Shown: positions 32,785-41,447 of the stretch, piece after piece
Numbering within the stretch: the stretch's first letter is position 1
How the letters are laid out: each line of letters starts with the position of its first letter
Source: CAUZFZ01 sp963579025
GTDB lineage: Bacteria; Planctomycetota; Planctomycetia; Planctomycetales; Planctomycetaceae
DNA: 48,290 bases
Reading direction: 5' to 3'
NCBI GenBank assembly: GCA_963579025.1
Contig: CAUZFZ010000067.1
Coordinates: 1 to 48,290 of the forward strand
The notes under the pieces: model-generated
Told to the model about the DNA's origin: nothing
Seen by the model: the letters and a program-made list of their open reading frames with translations, nothing else
Databases searched by the model: none
Program-made: the position numbers and the translations under genes

Positions 32785-34190
32785 CGGCCGCTTGCCTTCT
32801 TTCTCCGGGCAGCTTTCGCTGGTTTGGCAGCCTTCTTCCGCCTGGCCGCTTTCTTTCGCGTTGCGGATTTTTTCTTCTTCGGCCCGGCCGCTTTGACGAA
32901 TTGTGGAAGATCACGCACGGAAGGATTCACGTCACACCACCGCGCGTCGTTCTGGTACTCAAGCACGCTGAGGTTGTAGAGCATCAACTGATGATCCCCA
33001 TCGTTCTGCACGGCTTTGGTGCGTGCCACTTCGGCCAGCAGCGGCCAGTGGTCCCGCGGAACGGAGCGATCGTAGTCATGCATCAGCTTCCGAACCGCCT
33101 GCTTCGCCGCCTTCATCGTAACGGGATTCTCGTCCACAAAGTCGATCGCATACCGGACCAGCAGCATCAGTTGACGCGGATGCCCGCCACTGGTTTCGAT
33201 CAGCAGATCGACCACTCCGTCTTCAAAGACCTGCTTCAGATCGACGCGCCTACTCAAGGCCATCTCCAGCAGTGCCCGGCCCTGCTCATAACGCGACCCG
33301 TCCCGGTTGTTGATCTTGATCATCGGCAGGACCTGGTGGTCGGGAAAGACCGCCGACAGATTGGCGCTCCGCGCGGAGAACATCAGCGAAATCGGGACCG
33401 TCAGCACGATGTGGCAGCCGAAGCCTTTGAACAGCTCACCCCGCTCGATGAACAGCCATTCGTGGGACGTCAGGCCGTTCGGCTTCTCCTTCAGCGAAAT
33501 CCGGTCCAGTCCATCGACGATCAGAACCAGGTCGCGTTTGCCCTGTTTGCGAACTTTGTCCCGCGCCTTCTGAAACAGCAGGGCTCCTCGATCAAGCAGT
33601 TGCGACAGGCGTGGTTCCAGCTTTTGACGAACGGTTGTTTTCGAATCGGTTCCGCGTTTGATCATCCCTGTCAGCTTCGTCATCAGGCTGGCAAAGAACG
33701 GAATGCCTCCCTTCAGCTCCGCCTCGGACTTGACTTCCAGTTCGAATGACGCGCGAGCCGTCTCCTCGACGACGGTTTCCGCAAACCATTTGTGAAGCGA
33801 CTCCAGGGTCTTCTGATCGAGTTTGATCTTCTGCTCTCGCAGGCTGTCTTCGAGGCCGCGGATGAAAGACAGGAGGATATCGACTGGTTCCGTGTCTTCG
33901 ATATCGATATCTGTTTCCGCATCGACGAGCGCCACGACGAATCCGGAGTTGATCAACGCCTGTTGGAGCTGCCGCAGTTCCGTCGATTTTCCACATCCCC
34001 GATGACCTGCGAGAAGCTGGACCAGAGGCACGTCAGACCGCTCGATTCGTCGCCGACACAGGGACGCCGCCATCCCGTCATCTCCGCGTGCCGCGGAAAA
34101 ATCGACGTAACGTTCGTCGTCCGCGGCCAGACTTTCGACGGGGTTGCACGTTTTGAATGCAGCATCGACGGTCGTCACAGGCAACGACAT
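32781..34190 (-). CDS. P-loop (STAND/AAA-like) ATPase with lysine-rich tail
   Basis: 469 residues. Walker A GHRGCGKST (62-70) follows PLVQLLA. Walker B is LVLIVDGLDR (221-230). A sensor-like HIVLTVPISLMFS follows, and a winged-helix-like helical region closes with TSGGHPRQLMLLVRYAIDFV. A region at 115-215 between Walker A and B is long and charged (LEVKSEAELKGGIPFFAS). The last 34 residues (436-469) are Lys/Arg/Ala repeats of the histone-H1/PAKKA type, predicted to bind nucleic acid. The whole looks like a STAND-type switch ATPase. It is upstream of the TPR gene and overlaps it by 4 bases. The start is preceded by a 248-base gap divergent to the cyclodeaminase-like gene. Confidence 0.75.
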   Translation of the reverse strand: MSLPVTTVDAAFKTCNPVESLAADDERYVDFSAARGDDGMAASLCRRRIERSDVPLVQLLAGHRGCGKSTELRQLQQALINSGFVVALVDAETDIDIEDTEPVDILLSFIRGLEDSLREQKIKLDQKTLESLHKWFAETVVEETARASFELEVKSEAELKGGIPFFASLMTKLTGMIKRGTDSKTTVRQKLEPRLSQLLDRGALLFQKARDKVRKQGKRDLVLIVDGLDRISLKEKPNGLTSHEWLFIERGELFKGFGCHIVLTVPISLMFSARSANLSAVFPDHQVLPMIKINNRDGSRYEQGRALLEMALSRRVDLKQVFEDGVVDLLIETSGGHPRQLMLLVRYAIDFVDENPVTMKAAKQAVRKLMHDYDRSVPRDHWPLLAEVARTKAVQNDGDHQLMLYNLSVLEYQNDARWCDVNPSVRDLPQFVKAAGPKKKKSATRKKAARRKKAAKPAKAARRKKASGR

Positions 34191-34438
34191 ACTGGTCTCC
34201 GGATTTCAACGAAACGGTGTTGGTCAGGCGAGTTTATCGATCGGGAACAGGGACAGGAATGGCACATGAAATGGTGCCGCTTCTGGATGGACTCGATGCA
34301 TCGCTCTGCCCATCCGAAGACTCAAGACAGCACCAGCAGATCAGAGCACTCGTTCAGACGGCGCTCGACGCGTGCCGCCGTCGCCAGCGGTCCGATCTCG
34401 GGATCGATCAACACGCCTAAGAATCGACTGCAGCCACA

Positions 34439-35416
34439 ATGAAGCTTCGCCTCCTGAGTCAGCACGATATTCGTCAAACACTCACAATGGGCTCGGCTAT
34501 CGCACTGATGAAGGAAGCATTCGTTGCCCTCACGCAAGGAGCCATTCAGGTTCCGGTGCGAACGAATATCAGTAATGCGGCAGGAACACTGCTTTACAAG
34601 CCGGCCCTGATGCCTTCATCGAAGCTATTCGGTCTGAAGGCCGTTTCAGTATTCCCTGGCAATGTTGAGCGTGGATTGCCGGTCACTACGGGGCTGATGC
34701 TGGTTAACGACAGCGATACGGGATTGCCGCTTGCTCTGATGGACGCCGAATACCTGACTGCCCTAAGGACCGGGGCCGCGTCTGGCCTGGCAACTCAACT
34801 GCTGGCGAATCCGGACACAACGGTCGTCGCGCTGATCGGCACTGGTGGCCAGGCGGCCTGCCAGCTTCAGGCCATGCTGGAAGTACTGCCGCTGGAGACC
34901 GTGCATGTCTTCTCGCGGAAGTTCTCCAACGCAGAGACATTCTGCCGCGATCAGGCGGCATCGGCCGGAGCGTGCCGTCTTGTGCCAGCATTGTCGAAAG
35001 ACGTCCTGAAGGAATGCGGCGTCATCACGACCGCCACAAACAGCACGACTCCGGTCTTCGCAGATGAAGGAATTCAAACAGGAGTGCATATCAACGGAGT
35101 TGGTTCATTCCGCCCCGACATGGTTGAGGTCCCAGTGGAAACGGTCATCCGCGCCGAAGTATTTGTCGATCATCGCGAGGCCGCACTCCGCGAGGCGGGC
35201 GACATCGTCGACCCGATGAAACGCGGTCGGCTGCCTGGCGATTATTCGCCGGCGGAACTTGGTGAAGTCCTTCTCGGACAGCGACCAGGACGGACCAGTG
35301 TCGAGCAGACGACTTTCTTTAAGTCAGTCGGCAATGCCGCTCAGGACATCGTCTGCGCTGCAGAGATTCTGGCGATTGCAGAGCGAGAGAATCTCGGTCA
35401 GGTCGTCGAGATGTAG
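34439..35416 (+). CDS. Ornithine cyclodeaminase / mu-crystallin-family enzyme
   Basis: 325 residues. Family landmarks are K54 and K67 region (TLLYKPALMPSSKLFGLKAVSVFPGN), DAEYLTALRTGAASGLAT, and the NAD-binding GTGGQA (134-139) followed by HVFSRKFSNAETF. The C-terminal half has TATNSTTPVF, GVHINGVGSFRPDMVEVP and VFVDHREAALREAGDI. These enzymes are NAD-dependent and include ornithine cyclodeaminase, alanine dehydrogenase and ketimine reductases; the specific substrate cannot be told. It is convergent with the Rid-family gene with no base between the two stops. Confidence 0.85.
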   Translation: MKLRLLSQHDIRQTLTMGSAIALMKEAFVALTQGAIQVPVRTNISNAAGTLLYKPALMPSSKLFGLKAVSVFPGNVERGLPVTTGLMLVNDSDTGLPLALMDAEYLTALRTGAASGLATQLLANPDTTVVALIGTGGQAACQLQAMLEVLPLETVHVFSRKFSNAETFCRDQAASAGACRLVPALSKDVLKECGVITTATNSTTPVFADEGIQTGVHINGVGSFRPDMVEVPVETVIRAEVFVDHREAALREAGDIVDPMKRGRLPGDYSPAELGEVLLGQRPGRTSVEQTTFFKSVGNAAQDIVCAAEILAIAERENLGQVVEM

Positions 35417-35818
35417 TTAGTCCGAGTTCGCTGAACGTGCCCACGCGATTGCCTCGATCTCGACTACCAGTCCTGCCTTAACAAGCGACGCGACAACTAC
35501 TGTGGAACTGGCAGGCGGGTCGTTCGGAAACCAGCGATGTCGGGCTTCGTTGTAGAGTGGATAGTCGGCATCGGCGACCAGATAGGCCGATATTTTCAGG
35601 ACGTCCTCCATACTCGAACCGGCGTGTTCCAGAAGCTCGGACAGACGGCGGAACACCAGATCGGATTGCGCGACGACATCTCCAGGAGCAATCACAGCGA
35701 AGTTGTCGTCGATCGCGACAAACCCGGACGTGAAGACCAGATCGCCCTTCCGCACTGCGTTGGGAAACTTATCGGTCTCCGGACGCGGACCTTTGAAGTA
35801 GGAGTGTTTGTCAGACAT
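35417..35818 (-). CDS. Rid-family (YjgF/YER057c/UK114) protein lacking the active-site Arg
   Basis: 133 residues from ATG 35818, with the FTSGFVAID, DVLKISAYLVAD and EIEAIAWARS motifs of the family. In RidA enamine deaminases an Arg sits in the PARS stretch; here the equivalent reads PPASSTVVV, so that Arg is Ser. Such members do not usually deaminate enamines. The two genes (cyclodeaminase-like and Rid-like) face each other and end at adjacent bases; a shared imine or enamine theme is plausible, but unproven. Confidence 0.8.
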   Translation of the reverse strand: MSDKHSYFKGPRPETDKFPNAVRKGDLVFTSGFVAIDDNFAVIAPGDVVAQSDLVFRRLSELLEHAGSSMEDVLKISAYLVADADYPLYNEARHRWFPNDPPASSTVVVASLVKAGLVVEIEAIAWARSANSD

Positions 35819-35882
35819 GAGTCGTACCTGGGCTGGTGTTTTGCTGAACGAGACTGGCACGCGAGACGACGGCTGGTGTGGA

Positions 35883-37022
35883 TCAGCCCATCACTTCTTC
35901 CAGTGAGACCAGGCGGCTCTTTTCTTTCATCGATTTGACGCCGGCGTGGACGATCGCTGTGACTTCCAGAATCTCCTGATGCGGCACTGGCTCGATTCCC
36001 GTCCGGACCATATCGAGAAACACGTTGGCCATGTTGATCATCTGATAGTGATGCCCGTACCAGCGATTTCCTTCGATGGCGGGAGAGTAGGTGTATGTGT
36101 CCTTCGTAAAATGAACCGACGTTTCGTTGTAGCGGTTACTCACGTCCGGACGTCCGAACCAGATCTCGGCCGGCAGACGATCCGCGTAGGTCACCAGTGC
36201 ATGGCACGTCCGATCGGGGACCGCATATGCGCTCACGGCTTCGACTCCCGGCCCACAGATCGTCATGACCGTCCATGCAGGATGCTGACCATAGACAGCC
36301 CAGCGATCTGCCGAGTAACGACCTCCCATACTGGCGATAACGTATTCCAGCTCGCCGAACTCGCCGGCATCTCGGAGACGAACTGCCTCTTCAGTGCCCC
36401 ACTGATGGCGAAACAGGCTGGACGACATGATCGGAGCTTTGTTCTTCCGAGCCAGTTCGAGAATCTTCTTTGTTCCGGCCACGGTTCCTCCGATTGGTTT
36501 GTCGCAGAACGCCGGCAGGCCTCGCTCCAGAGCTGGAGCGATCAAGTCGAAATGGTCGTCACCCACTCCCGAGCCATCGCCCAGCCACACGGCATCCACT
36601 TCCTTTGCCATCTGCTCGACACTGCTGGCGACTTCAACTCCAGGAAACGCTTCGGTGTAGAGCTTCGCGATTTCCGGGTCTTTCTCGTAATAGTGAGTCA
36701 CGCGCACGTCGCGATGAGGCAGGATGTTGAAATGCTCACGCGGATTCCTCAGGTGCTTTTCAAAGAGTTCCACGCGACCCGGGTCGAGTAGTTTCCGAAT
36801 CGCATCCATGTTGCAGTCGGCATGAAAGCTCTCGGTAAACTGCCACGTGTGACCGTTCGTTCGCTGCGGTTGTCCTTGATTTCGAGCTGAGATTACGCCT
36901 ATCCGATAGGGCTCCTTGCGACGATCTTCAGGAGCACTTTGCCTCGCCAGGGTCGCTGTTTCCACCAGTGCTCCGATCCCAACGGCACTCGTGGCTGCCA
37001 ATAGTTCGCGGCGGGTCGGCAT
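35883..37022 (-). CDS. Gfo/Idh/MocA-family oxidoreductase-like protein, twin-arginine leader
   Basis: 379 residues from ATG 37022, chosen over a start 73 codons upstream because it begins with the Tat leader PTRRELLAATSAVG. The Rossmann opening (YRIGVISARNQGQ) lacks the usual GxGxxG. The EKP motif appears as FCDKPIGGTVAGTKKIL (DKP instead of EKP). The C-terminal half has GRYSADRWAVYGQHPAW and EVTAIVHAGVKSM, consistent with the family. It is exported, typical of planctomycete members, and probably acts on a sugar or glycan in the periplasm. The missing glycine motif leaves cofactor binding uncertain. Confidence 0.8.
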   Translation of the reverse strand: MPTRRELLAATSAVGIGALVETATLARQSAPEDRRKEPYRIGVISARNQGQPQRTNGHTWQFTESFHADCNMDAIRKLLDPGRVELFEKHLRNPREHFNILPHRDVRVTHYYEKDPEIAKLYTEAFPGVEVASSVEQMAKEVDAVWLGDGSGVGDDHFDLIAPALERGLPAFCDKPIGGTVAGTKKILELARKNKAPIMSSSLFRHQWGTEEAVRLRDAGEFGELEYVIASMGGRYSADRWAVYGQHPAWTVMTICGPGVEAVSAYAVPDRTCHALVTYADRLPAEIWFGRPDVSNRYNETSVHFTKDTYTYSPAIEGNRWYGHHYQMINMANVFLDMVRTGIEPVPHQEILEVTAIVHAGVKSMKEKSRLVSLEEVMG

Positions 37023-37156
37023 GTGCTTCTCCAGGTTGAGGTGTTCGAGTGTCGGTATCCCACTCAGAGGGAAAGTCGGACTGTGGAATGAGAATCGACG
37101 GATCGCCGTGCTACAATCCAAGGCCTCCGCTTCATCCCTCCCTTCGGCTTTCTGCC

Positions 37157-39484
37157 ATGCACAAACCCGCCATCCACATCGTTGTGCTGTTGGTCCTGAC
37201 CACGTCGCTGAACCAGCCACGTGCGCATAGCGAATCGCCAACGGCTGATGATCTGAAGTTCTTCGAGACGCGGATTCGGCCCGTCCTGGTGAAGCACTGT
37301 TACGAGTGTCATGCGGCCGATTCGAAGGAACTCGGGGGCAAACTGCGGCTCGACACTCGTGACGCGATTCTAAAGGGCGGCGAATCGGGGCCGGCTTTGA
37401 TCGGAGGGAAGCCGAACGCCAGCCTGATCGTACAGGCGATGCGCTTCGACGGTGTCGAAATGCCGCCCGATCAACCGCTGCCGGAAAATGTGATCAACGA
37501 CTTCGTGACATGGGTTCAACGAGGGGCTCCGTATCCGCAGTCGGTCAAATCAACCGACACGCCCGGAGAAGCGTCTGATAAGAGTACGCTCTGGTCGCTT
37601 CAGCCGGTTAAGAATTCGCCGGTGCCCGAAGTTCAGAATCAGAATTGGCCGCGCGGCCCGCTGGACCACTTTGTCCTGGCTCGACTGAATACGGCCGGAC
37701 TATCGCCGACTCGTGACGCTCCAGCGCACACGTTAATTCGGCGGCTGTCATATGACCTGGTTGGCCTGCCGCCATCGATGGATGATGTCGAGCAGTTCGT
37801 AATCGACTATCAGCGAGACGGCCAGGCGGCGGTTGAGCAGCTGGTCGATGCACTGCTTGCGAGTCCGCAGTTCGGTGAGCGCTGGGGACGGCACTGGCTG
37901 GATGTGGCTCGATTCGGCGAATCGAACGGCAACGACGGTCTGAGCCGTAACCCGACGTTTCCTCATGCATGGCGTTACCGGGATTACGTCATCGACGCGT
38001 TCAACACAGACGTACCCTACGACCGCTTTCTGACCGAACAGATCGCTGGCGATCTGCTTCCGGCTGACTCGCCGGAACAGCGTGATCGGCATCTGATCGC
38101 CACTGGCTTCCTGGCGATGGCATCGAAGCCGGCGAAGGCCATGAACAACAATTTCGACATGGATGTCGTCGCCGATCAGATCGATGTGGTTGGGAGCGGA
38201 GTGATGGGTCTGAGCGTGGCCTGTGCTCGATGTCACGACCACAAATTCGATCCGGTTCCGACTCGGGATTACTACGCACTGGCTGGGATGTTCACGAGTA
38301 CTGAAACGATGTGGGGAGTCGCTGCGAACGAGAAGCTCACGGCGCCCGCCACCGATCTGCATGTCCTGAAAGCCGCACCGCATGTTCTGCCGCCGGAAGG
38401 CTTTGTGGAAACGGTGCTTGTGCTTGAATCCAACACGGGTGTGCCGAAACCGCTCCCCAAACCGAATTGGCCGGTCGGCACACCATTAGCCATGGGCGTG
38501 CGCGATCGCAGCAAGCCGGCGGACTGCAAAGTCAACATCAAGGGAGACGCGAAGAAACTGGGCAAGGCTGTGCCGCGCGGATTTCTTTCGACGTTCGAAT
38601 CCGAACCGGCGACCGCGATTGAAGTTGACCGCAAGCAGAGTGGACGACTGCAACTGGCGGAGTGGCTGACCAGCGGACGCCATCCGCTGACAGCTCGAGT
38701 GATGGCAAACCGCATCTGGCTGCACCTGTTCGGTGAGGGCCTCGTGGGGACGCCTGATGACTTTGGCGTGTACGGCGAACGGCCGACTCATCCGCAACTG
38801 CTCGATCACCTGGCAACTCGGTTCGTCGACGAGGGCTGGTCCGTCAAACGGCTCATTCGCTCGATCGTGCTGAGTCGGACGTATCAACTCGACAGTGACG
38901 CTTCGGATGAATTGGTCCGGGCCGACGAGACCAACCGATTACTCGCGCGGCACAATAGACGTCGTCTGGATGCGGAGTCACTGCGGGACGGAATACTGCA
39001 GGTCAGCGGCCAGTTGGACCCGGAGCCGGCTGACGGTTCCATCATTCGACATCGAGACATTCTGGTGAATCTCGCGGGGAACCTGCATGAGCCCAGCAAT
39101 CACCGCAGCGTCTACCTTTGTTATCTGCGAAGTTCCCCGCCGCCTGAGCTGGCCGCATTCGATCTGCCGGATTTCACCACGGTCACGGGAAAACGCGACC
39201 TGAGTACGATTCCTGGTCAGGCACTGTATCTCTACAACAGTCCGTTCGTGATTGAGCAGGCCAGCTCGTTTGCGAGCCTGGTCATGAGCGAGGCAGACGA
39301 CAACGCAGCGAGAGTGCGACTTGCCTTTCGACGAGCGCTGGGTCGAGAACCGGATCGAAGCGAAGTCGAGCAGGCGATCGAACTTGTGCGGCTCACGAAG
39401 TCCGACCTGGAATCCGATGTCAGAGCATGGGCCAGCCTTTGTCAGGCGATGCTTGTTTCCAACGAGTTTCGATACGTCGATTGA
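37157..39484 (+). CDS. Secreted PSCyt1-PSCyt2-PSD1 protein (DUF1549/DUF1553)
   Basis: 775 residues from ATG 37157. A signal peptide ends near PRAHS (residue 25). Heme-c motif CYECH (48-52) in PSCyt1, MPPDQPLPENVINDFVTWVQ, then PSCyt2 with GERWGRHWLDVARFGES and CARCHDHKFDPVPTRDYYAL, then PSD1 (EWLTSGRHPLTARVMANRIW, IVLSRTYQLDSD, LRDGILQVSG). It is the intact counterpart of the split PSCyt gene at 15629 and is followed 80 bases later by its DUF1501 partner. Function is unestablished. Confidence 0.88.
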   Translation: MHKPAIHIVVLLVLTTSLNQPRAHSESPTADDLKFFETRIRPVLVKHCYECHAADSKELGGKLRLDTRDAILKGGESGPALIGGKPNASLIVQAMRFDGVEMPPDQPLPENVINDFVTWVQRGAPYPQSVKSTDTPGEASDKSTLWSLQPVKNSPVPEVQNQNWPRGPLDHFVLARLNTAGLSPTRDAPAHTLIRRLSYDLVGLPPSMDDVEQFVIDYQRDGQAAVEQLVDALLASPQFGERWGRHWLDVARFGESNGNDGLSRNPTFPHAWRYRDYVIDAFNTDVPYDRFLTEQIAGDLLPADSPEQRDRHLIATGFLAMASKPAKAMNNNFDMDVVADQIDVVGSGVMGLSVACARCHDHKFDPVPTRDYYALAGMFTSTETMWGVAANEKLTAPATDLHVLKAAPHVLPPEGFVETVLVLESNTGVPKPLPKPNWPVGTPLAMGVRDRSKPADCKVNIKGDAKKLGKAVPRGFLSTFESEPATAIEVDRKQSGRLQLAEWLTSGRHPLTARVMANRIWLHLFGEGLVGTPDDFGVYGERPTHPQLLDHLATRFVDEGWSVKRLIRSIVLSRTYQLDSDASDELVRADETNRLLARHNRRRLDAESLRDGILQVSGQLDPEPADGSIIRHRDILVNLAGNLHEPSNHRSVYLCYLRSSPPPELAAFDLPDFTTVTGKRDLSTIPGQALYLYNSPFVIEQASSFASLVMSEADDNAARVRLAFRRALGREPDRSEVEQAIELVRLTKSDLESDVRAWASLCQAMLVSNEFRYVD

Positions 39485-39564
39485 TAAACTACGTGCCGAC
39501 TTCAAACCGTTGGCATGAGCGGTGTCATGCCGAACGGCGGTAATACAACGGAAAGAATCACGGC

Positions 39565-40914
39565 ATGAACTACTCTCGACGCAACATGCTGCAGTCCGCG
39601 TCCTGCGGATTCGGTTATCTGGCACTCCAGGCTCTGTGTGGCGAACAGGCCTCGGCGGCAACCACCGCGCCGCTTGCACCGCGGACACCCCCGCTGTTCG
39701 CTCGGGCAAAGCGCGTGATTTTCCTCTGCATGAGCGGCGGACCTGCTCATTTAGACACGTTCGATTACAAGCCGCAGACGGGCAAAAAGCAGCATCCGGG
39801 ATCCGTGGTCCCGTTCTGGCGTCGGGGAGAAAGCGGGCTCTGGATTTCGGACCTGCTACCTGAAACGGCTCGGCATGCAGACAAGCTGTGCGTCATTAAC
39901 GGGATGCATGCCGACACAGGTATTCACGCTCAGTCGTTCCTGCAGCTGCATACGGGTGACCGGTTGCGTCAGCGGCCCAGTCTCGGTTCGTGGATCAGTT
40001 ACGGACTGGGGACAGAGAACCAGAATCTGCCTGGCTTTATCAGCCTCAATACTTCCAAGAGTTCCGTCTATTCGAGTGCGTTTCTGCCGTCGATCTACAA
40101 CGGCACTCCCATCGGAGTGAATGGCGAAGACATGAGCGCCGCCACGATCAGCGACGTGGCGAGTGCCCATCTGCCGCTGACGTCGCAGCGTCGACAGCTT
40201 GATTTCGTCCAGATGATGAATCGCCGTCACCTGTCGCAAAGACCGGGCGATGGCAGGCTGGAGAGTGTCATTCAGTCGATGGAACTCGGCTTCCGCATGC
40301 AGACTGCGGCACCGGGCATCCTGGACATCAGCTCGGAGACGAAAGCCACACTGGATCGTTATCAGGTCGGTCGGCAGAAGGAATCGGTGGGAACGTGTCG
40401 CGTAACCGACTTCGGTCGTCAGTGTCTGCTGGCGCGACGATTTGCCGAGGCGGGTGTCCGGTTCATCGAGGTGAATCACGGAAGCTGGGACCAGCACAAG
40501 AACCACCGTCGCGATCTGACGGCGAATTGCCAGGCCACGGACGCGCCGATCGCCGCATTGCTGGACGATCTCGATCAGCGCGGGCTGCTGGACGAAACGC
40601 TGGTCGTCTGGGGCGGAGAATTTGGCCGCCCGGGGCTGACTCCTGGTGACGGCAAGGACTACACCGGCCACAACGCGAATGGCTTTACGTTCTGGCTGGC
40701 CGGTGGTGGAGTCAAGTCCGGTTACGTTCACGGAAAAACGGACAACACTGGTGCTCGCGCCGTAGAAGGCAAGGTCCACTTCCGAGACCTGCATGCCACC
40801 ATCCTGCATCTGATGGGGCTTCCAGCCAACGATTTGAAGTTCTGGCATGCCGGCCGGGATCACCGGCTGACCGGACCGGAAGGCGGCAAGGTCGTCCACG
40901 ATCTCTTCAGTTGA
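39565..40914 (+). CDS. DUF1501 exported protein
   Basis: 449 residues. Twin-arginine-type N-terminus (MNYSRRNMLQSASCGFGYLALQ), then RVIFLCMSGGPAHLDTFDYK, CLLARRFAEAGVRFIEVNHGSWDQH, ETLVVWGGEFGRPGLTP and a GRDHRLTGPEGGKVVHDLFS ending. It has the same landmarks as the DUF1501 protein at 13495 but is directly downstream of its PSCyt partner, the arrangement usual for the pair. Confidence 0.88.
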   Translation: MNYSRRNMLQSASCGFGYLALQALCGEQASAATTAPLAPRTPPLFARAKRVIFLCMSGGPAHLDTFDYKPQTGKKQHPGSVVPFWRRGESGLWISDLLPETARHADKLCVINGMHADTGIHAQSFLQLHTGDRLRQRPSLGSWISYGLGTENQNLPGFISLNTSKSSVYSSAFLPSIYNGTPIGVNGEDMSAATISDVASAHLPLTSQRRQLDFVQMMNRRHLSQRPGDGRLESVIQSMELGFRMQTAAPGILDISSETKATLDRYQVGRQKESVGTCRVTDFGRQCLLARRFAEAGVRFIEVNHGSWDQHKNHRRDLTANCQATDAPIAALLDDLDQRGLLDETLVVWGGEFGRPGLTPGDGKDYTGHNANGFTFWLAGGGVKSGYVHGKTDNTGARAVEGKVHFRDLHATILHLMGLPANDLKFWHAGRDHRLTGPEGGKVVHDLFS

Positions 40915-41447
40915 TTCGGCTCCGGCCAGATTCCTCGTCCAGATCCGATGGAGCACGATCGCGAGCTATCGGATGAAATGGTCGACCCCACTGACTCGAG
41001 CGCATCCGAGTTGCGCGGCTCGAACAGCGTCTGAGCTGTTTGATCGTCCAGCATTGACCCGTGGAACGACGCATACGCCAGGCACGGCGGCTGTAGACGG
41101 AATTCTCCGAAATCCGCACTCGGCAGGTCCCGATTTCGGAGAAATCGGACTACGGCTCGGGTATGGCCTGCTTCGCCTTTGAATCGCACGTTTGGCACGT
41201 GTGACCACGTCGAAACGCAGCTGACCACAGTTGAAACAAGTGCTCACCCGCGTCGAAGGCCACAAAACCGTCAAAGTCGGTGTTTCCGTTTCAATTCGGC
41301 GAATCGGAATAACCGATACAGCTTACACCACGCCGTGGTGGCTGCGCGGGATCCCGTGTCTGGCATTACGAACGTGGTGTGCAGCAGGGCCCCCTTTTGA
41401 ATTACGCGGCAACTGACGGGTTGGAACTGTCCAGGTCGAGGTCATTC
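40915..41447. other. 533-bp intergenic region upstream of the secretin gene
   Basis: No convincing gene. It contains a 12-bp hairpin (41103-41143) and several CACGT motifs near 41187-41210. I did not find a clear -10/-35 pair; the secretin promoter probably lies here. The rest is unremarkable. Confidence 0.5.
41103..41143. repeat. Inverted repeat TTCTCCGAAATC / GATTTCGGAGAA
   Basis: Perfect 12-bp arms at 41103-41114 and 41132-41143 around a 17-base loop. No T-run follows, so a regulatory or REP-like role is more likely than termination. Confidence 0.55.

Noticed and set aside
34259..34420. 53-residue open frame just before the cyclodeaminase-like gene
   Set aside because: No homology recognised, no clear ribosome-binding site; could be a leader peptide but unsupported.
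39856..40956. 366-codon open frame antisense to the second DUF1501 gene
   Set aside because: Mirror of a clear gene; no conserved content.
41193..41208. TGGCACG resembling a sigma54 -24 element
   Set aside because: The matching -12 TTGC element is missing at the right distance.
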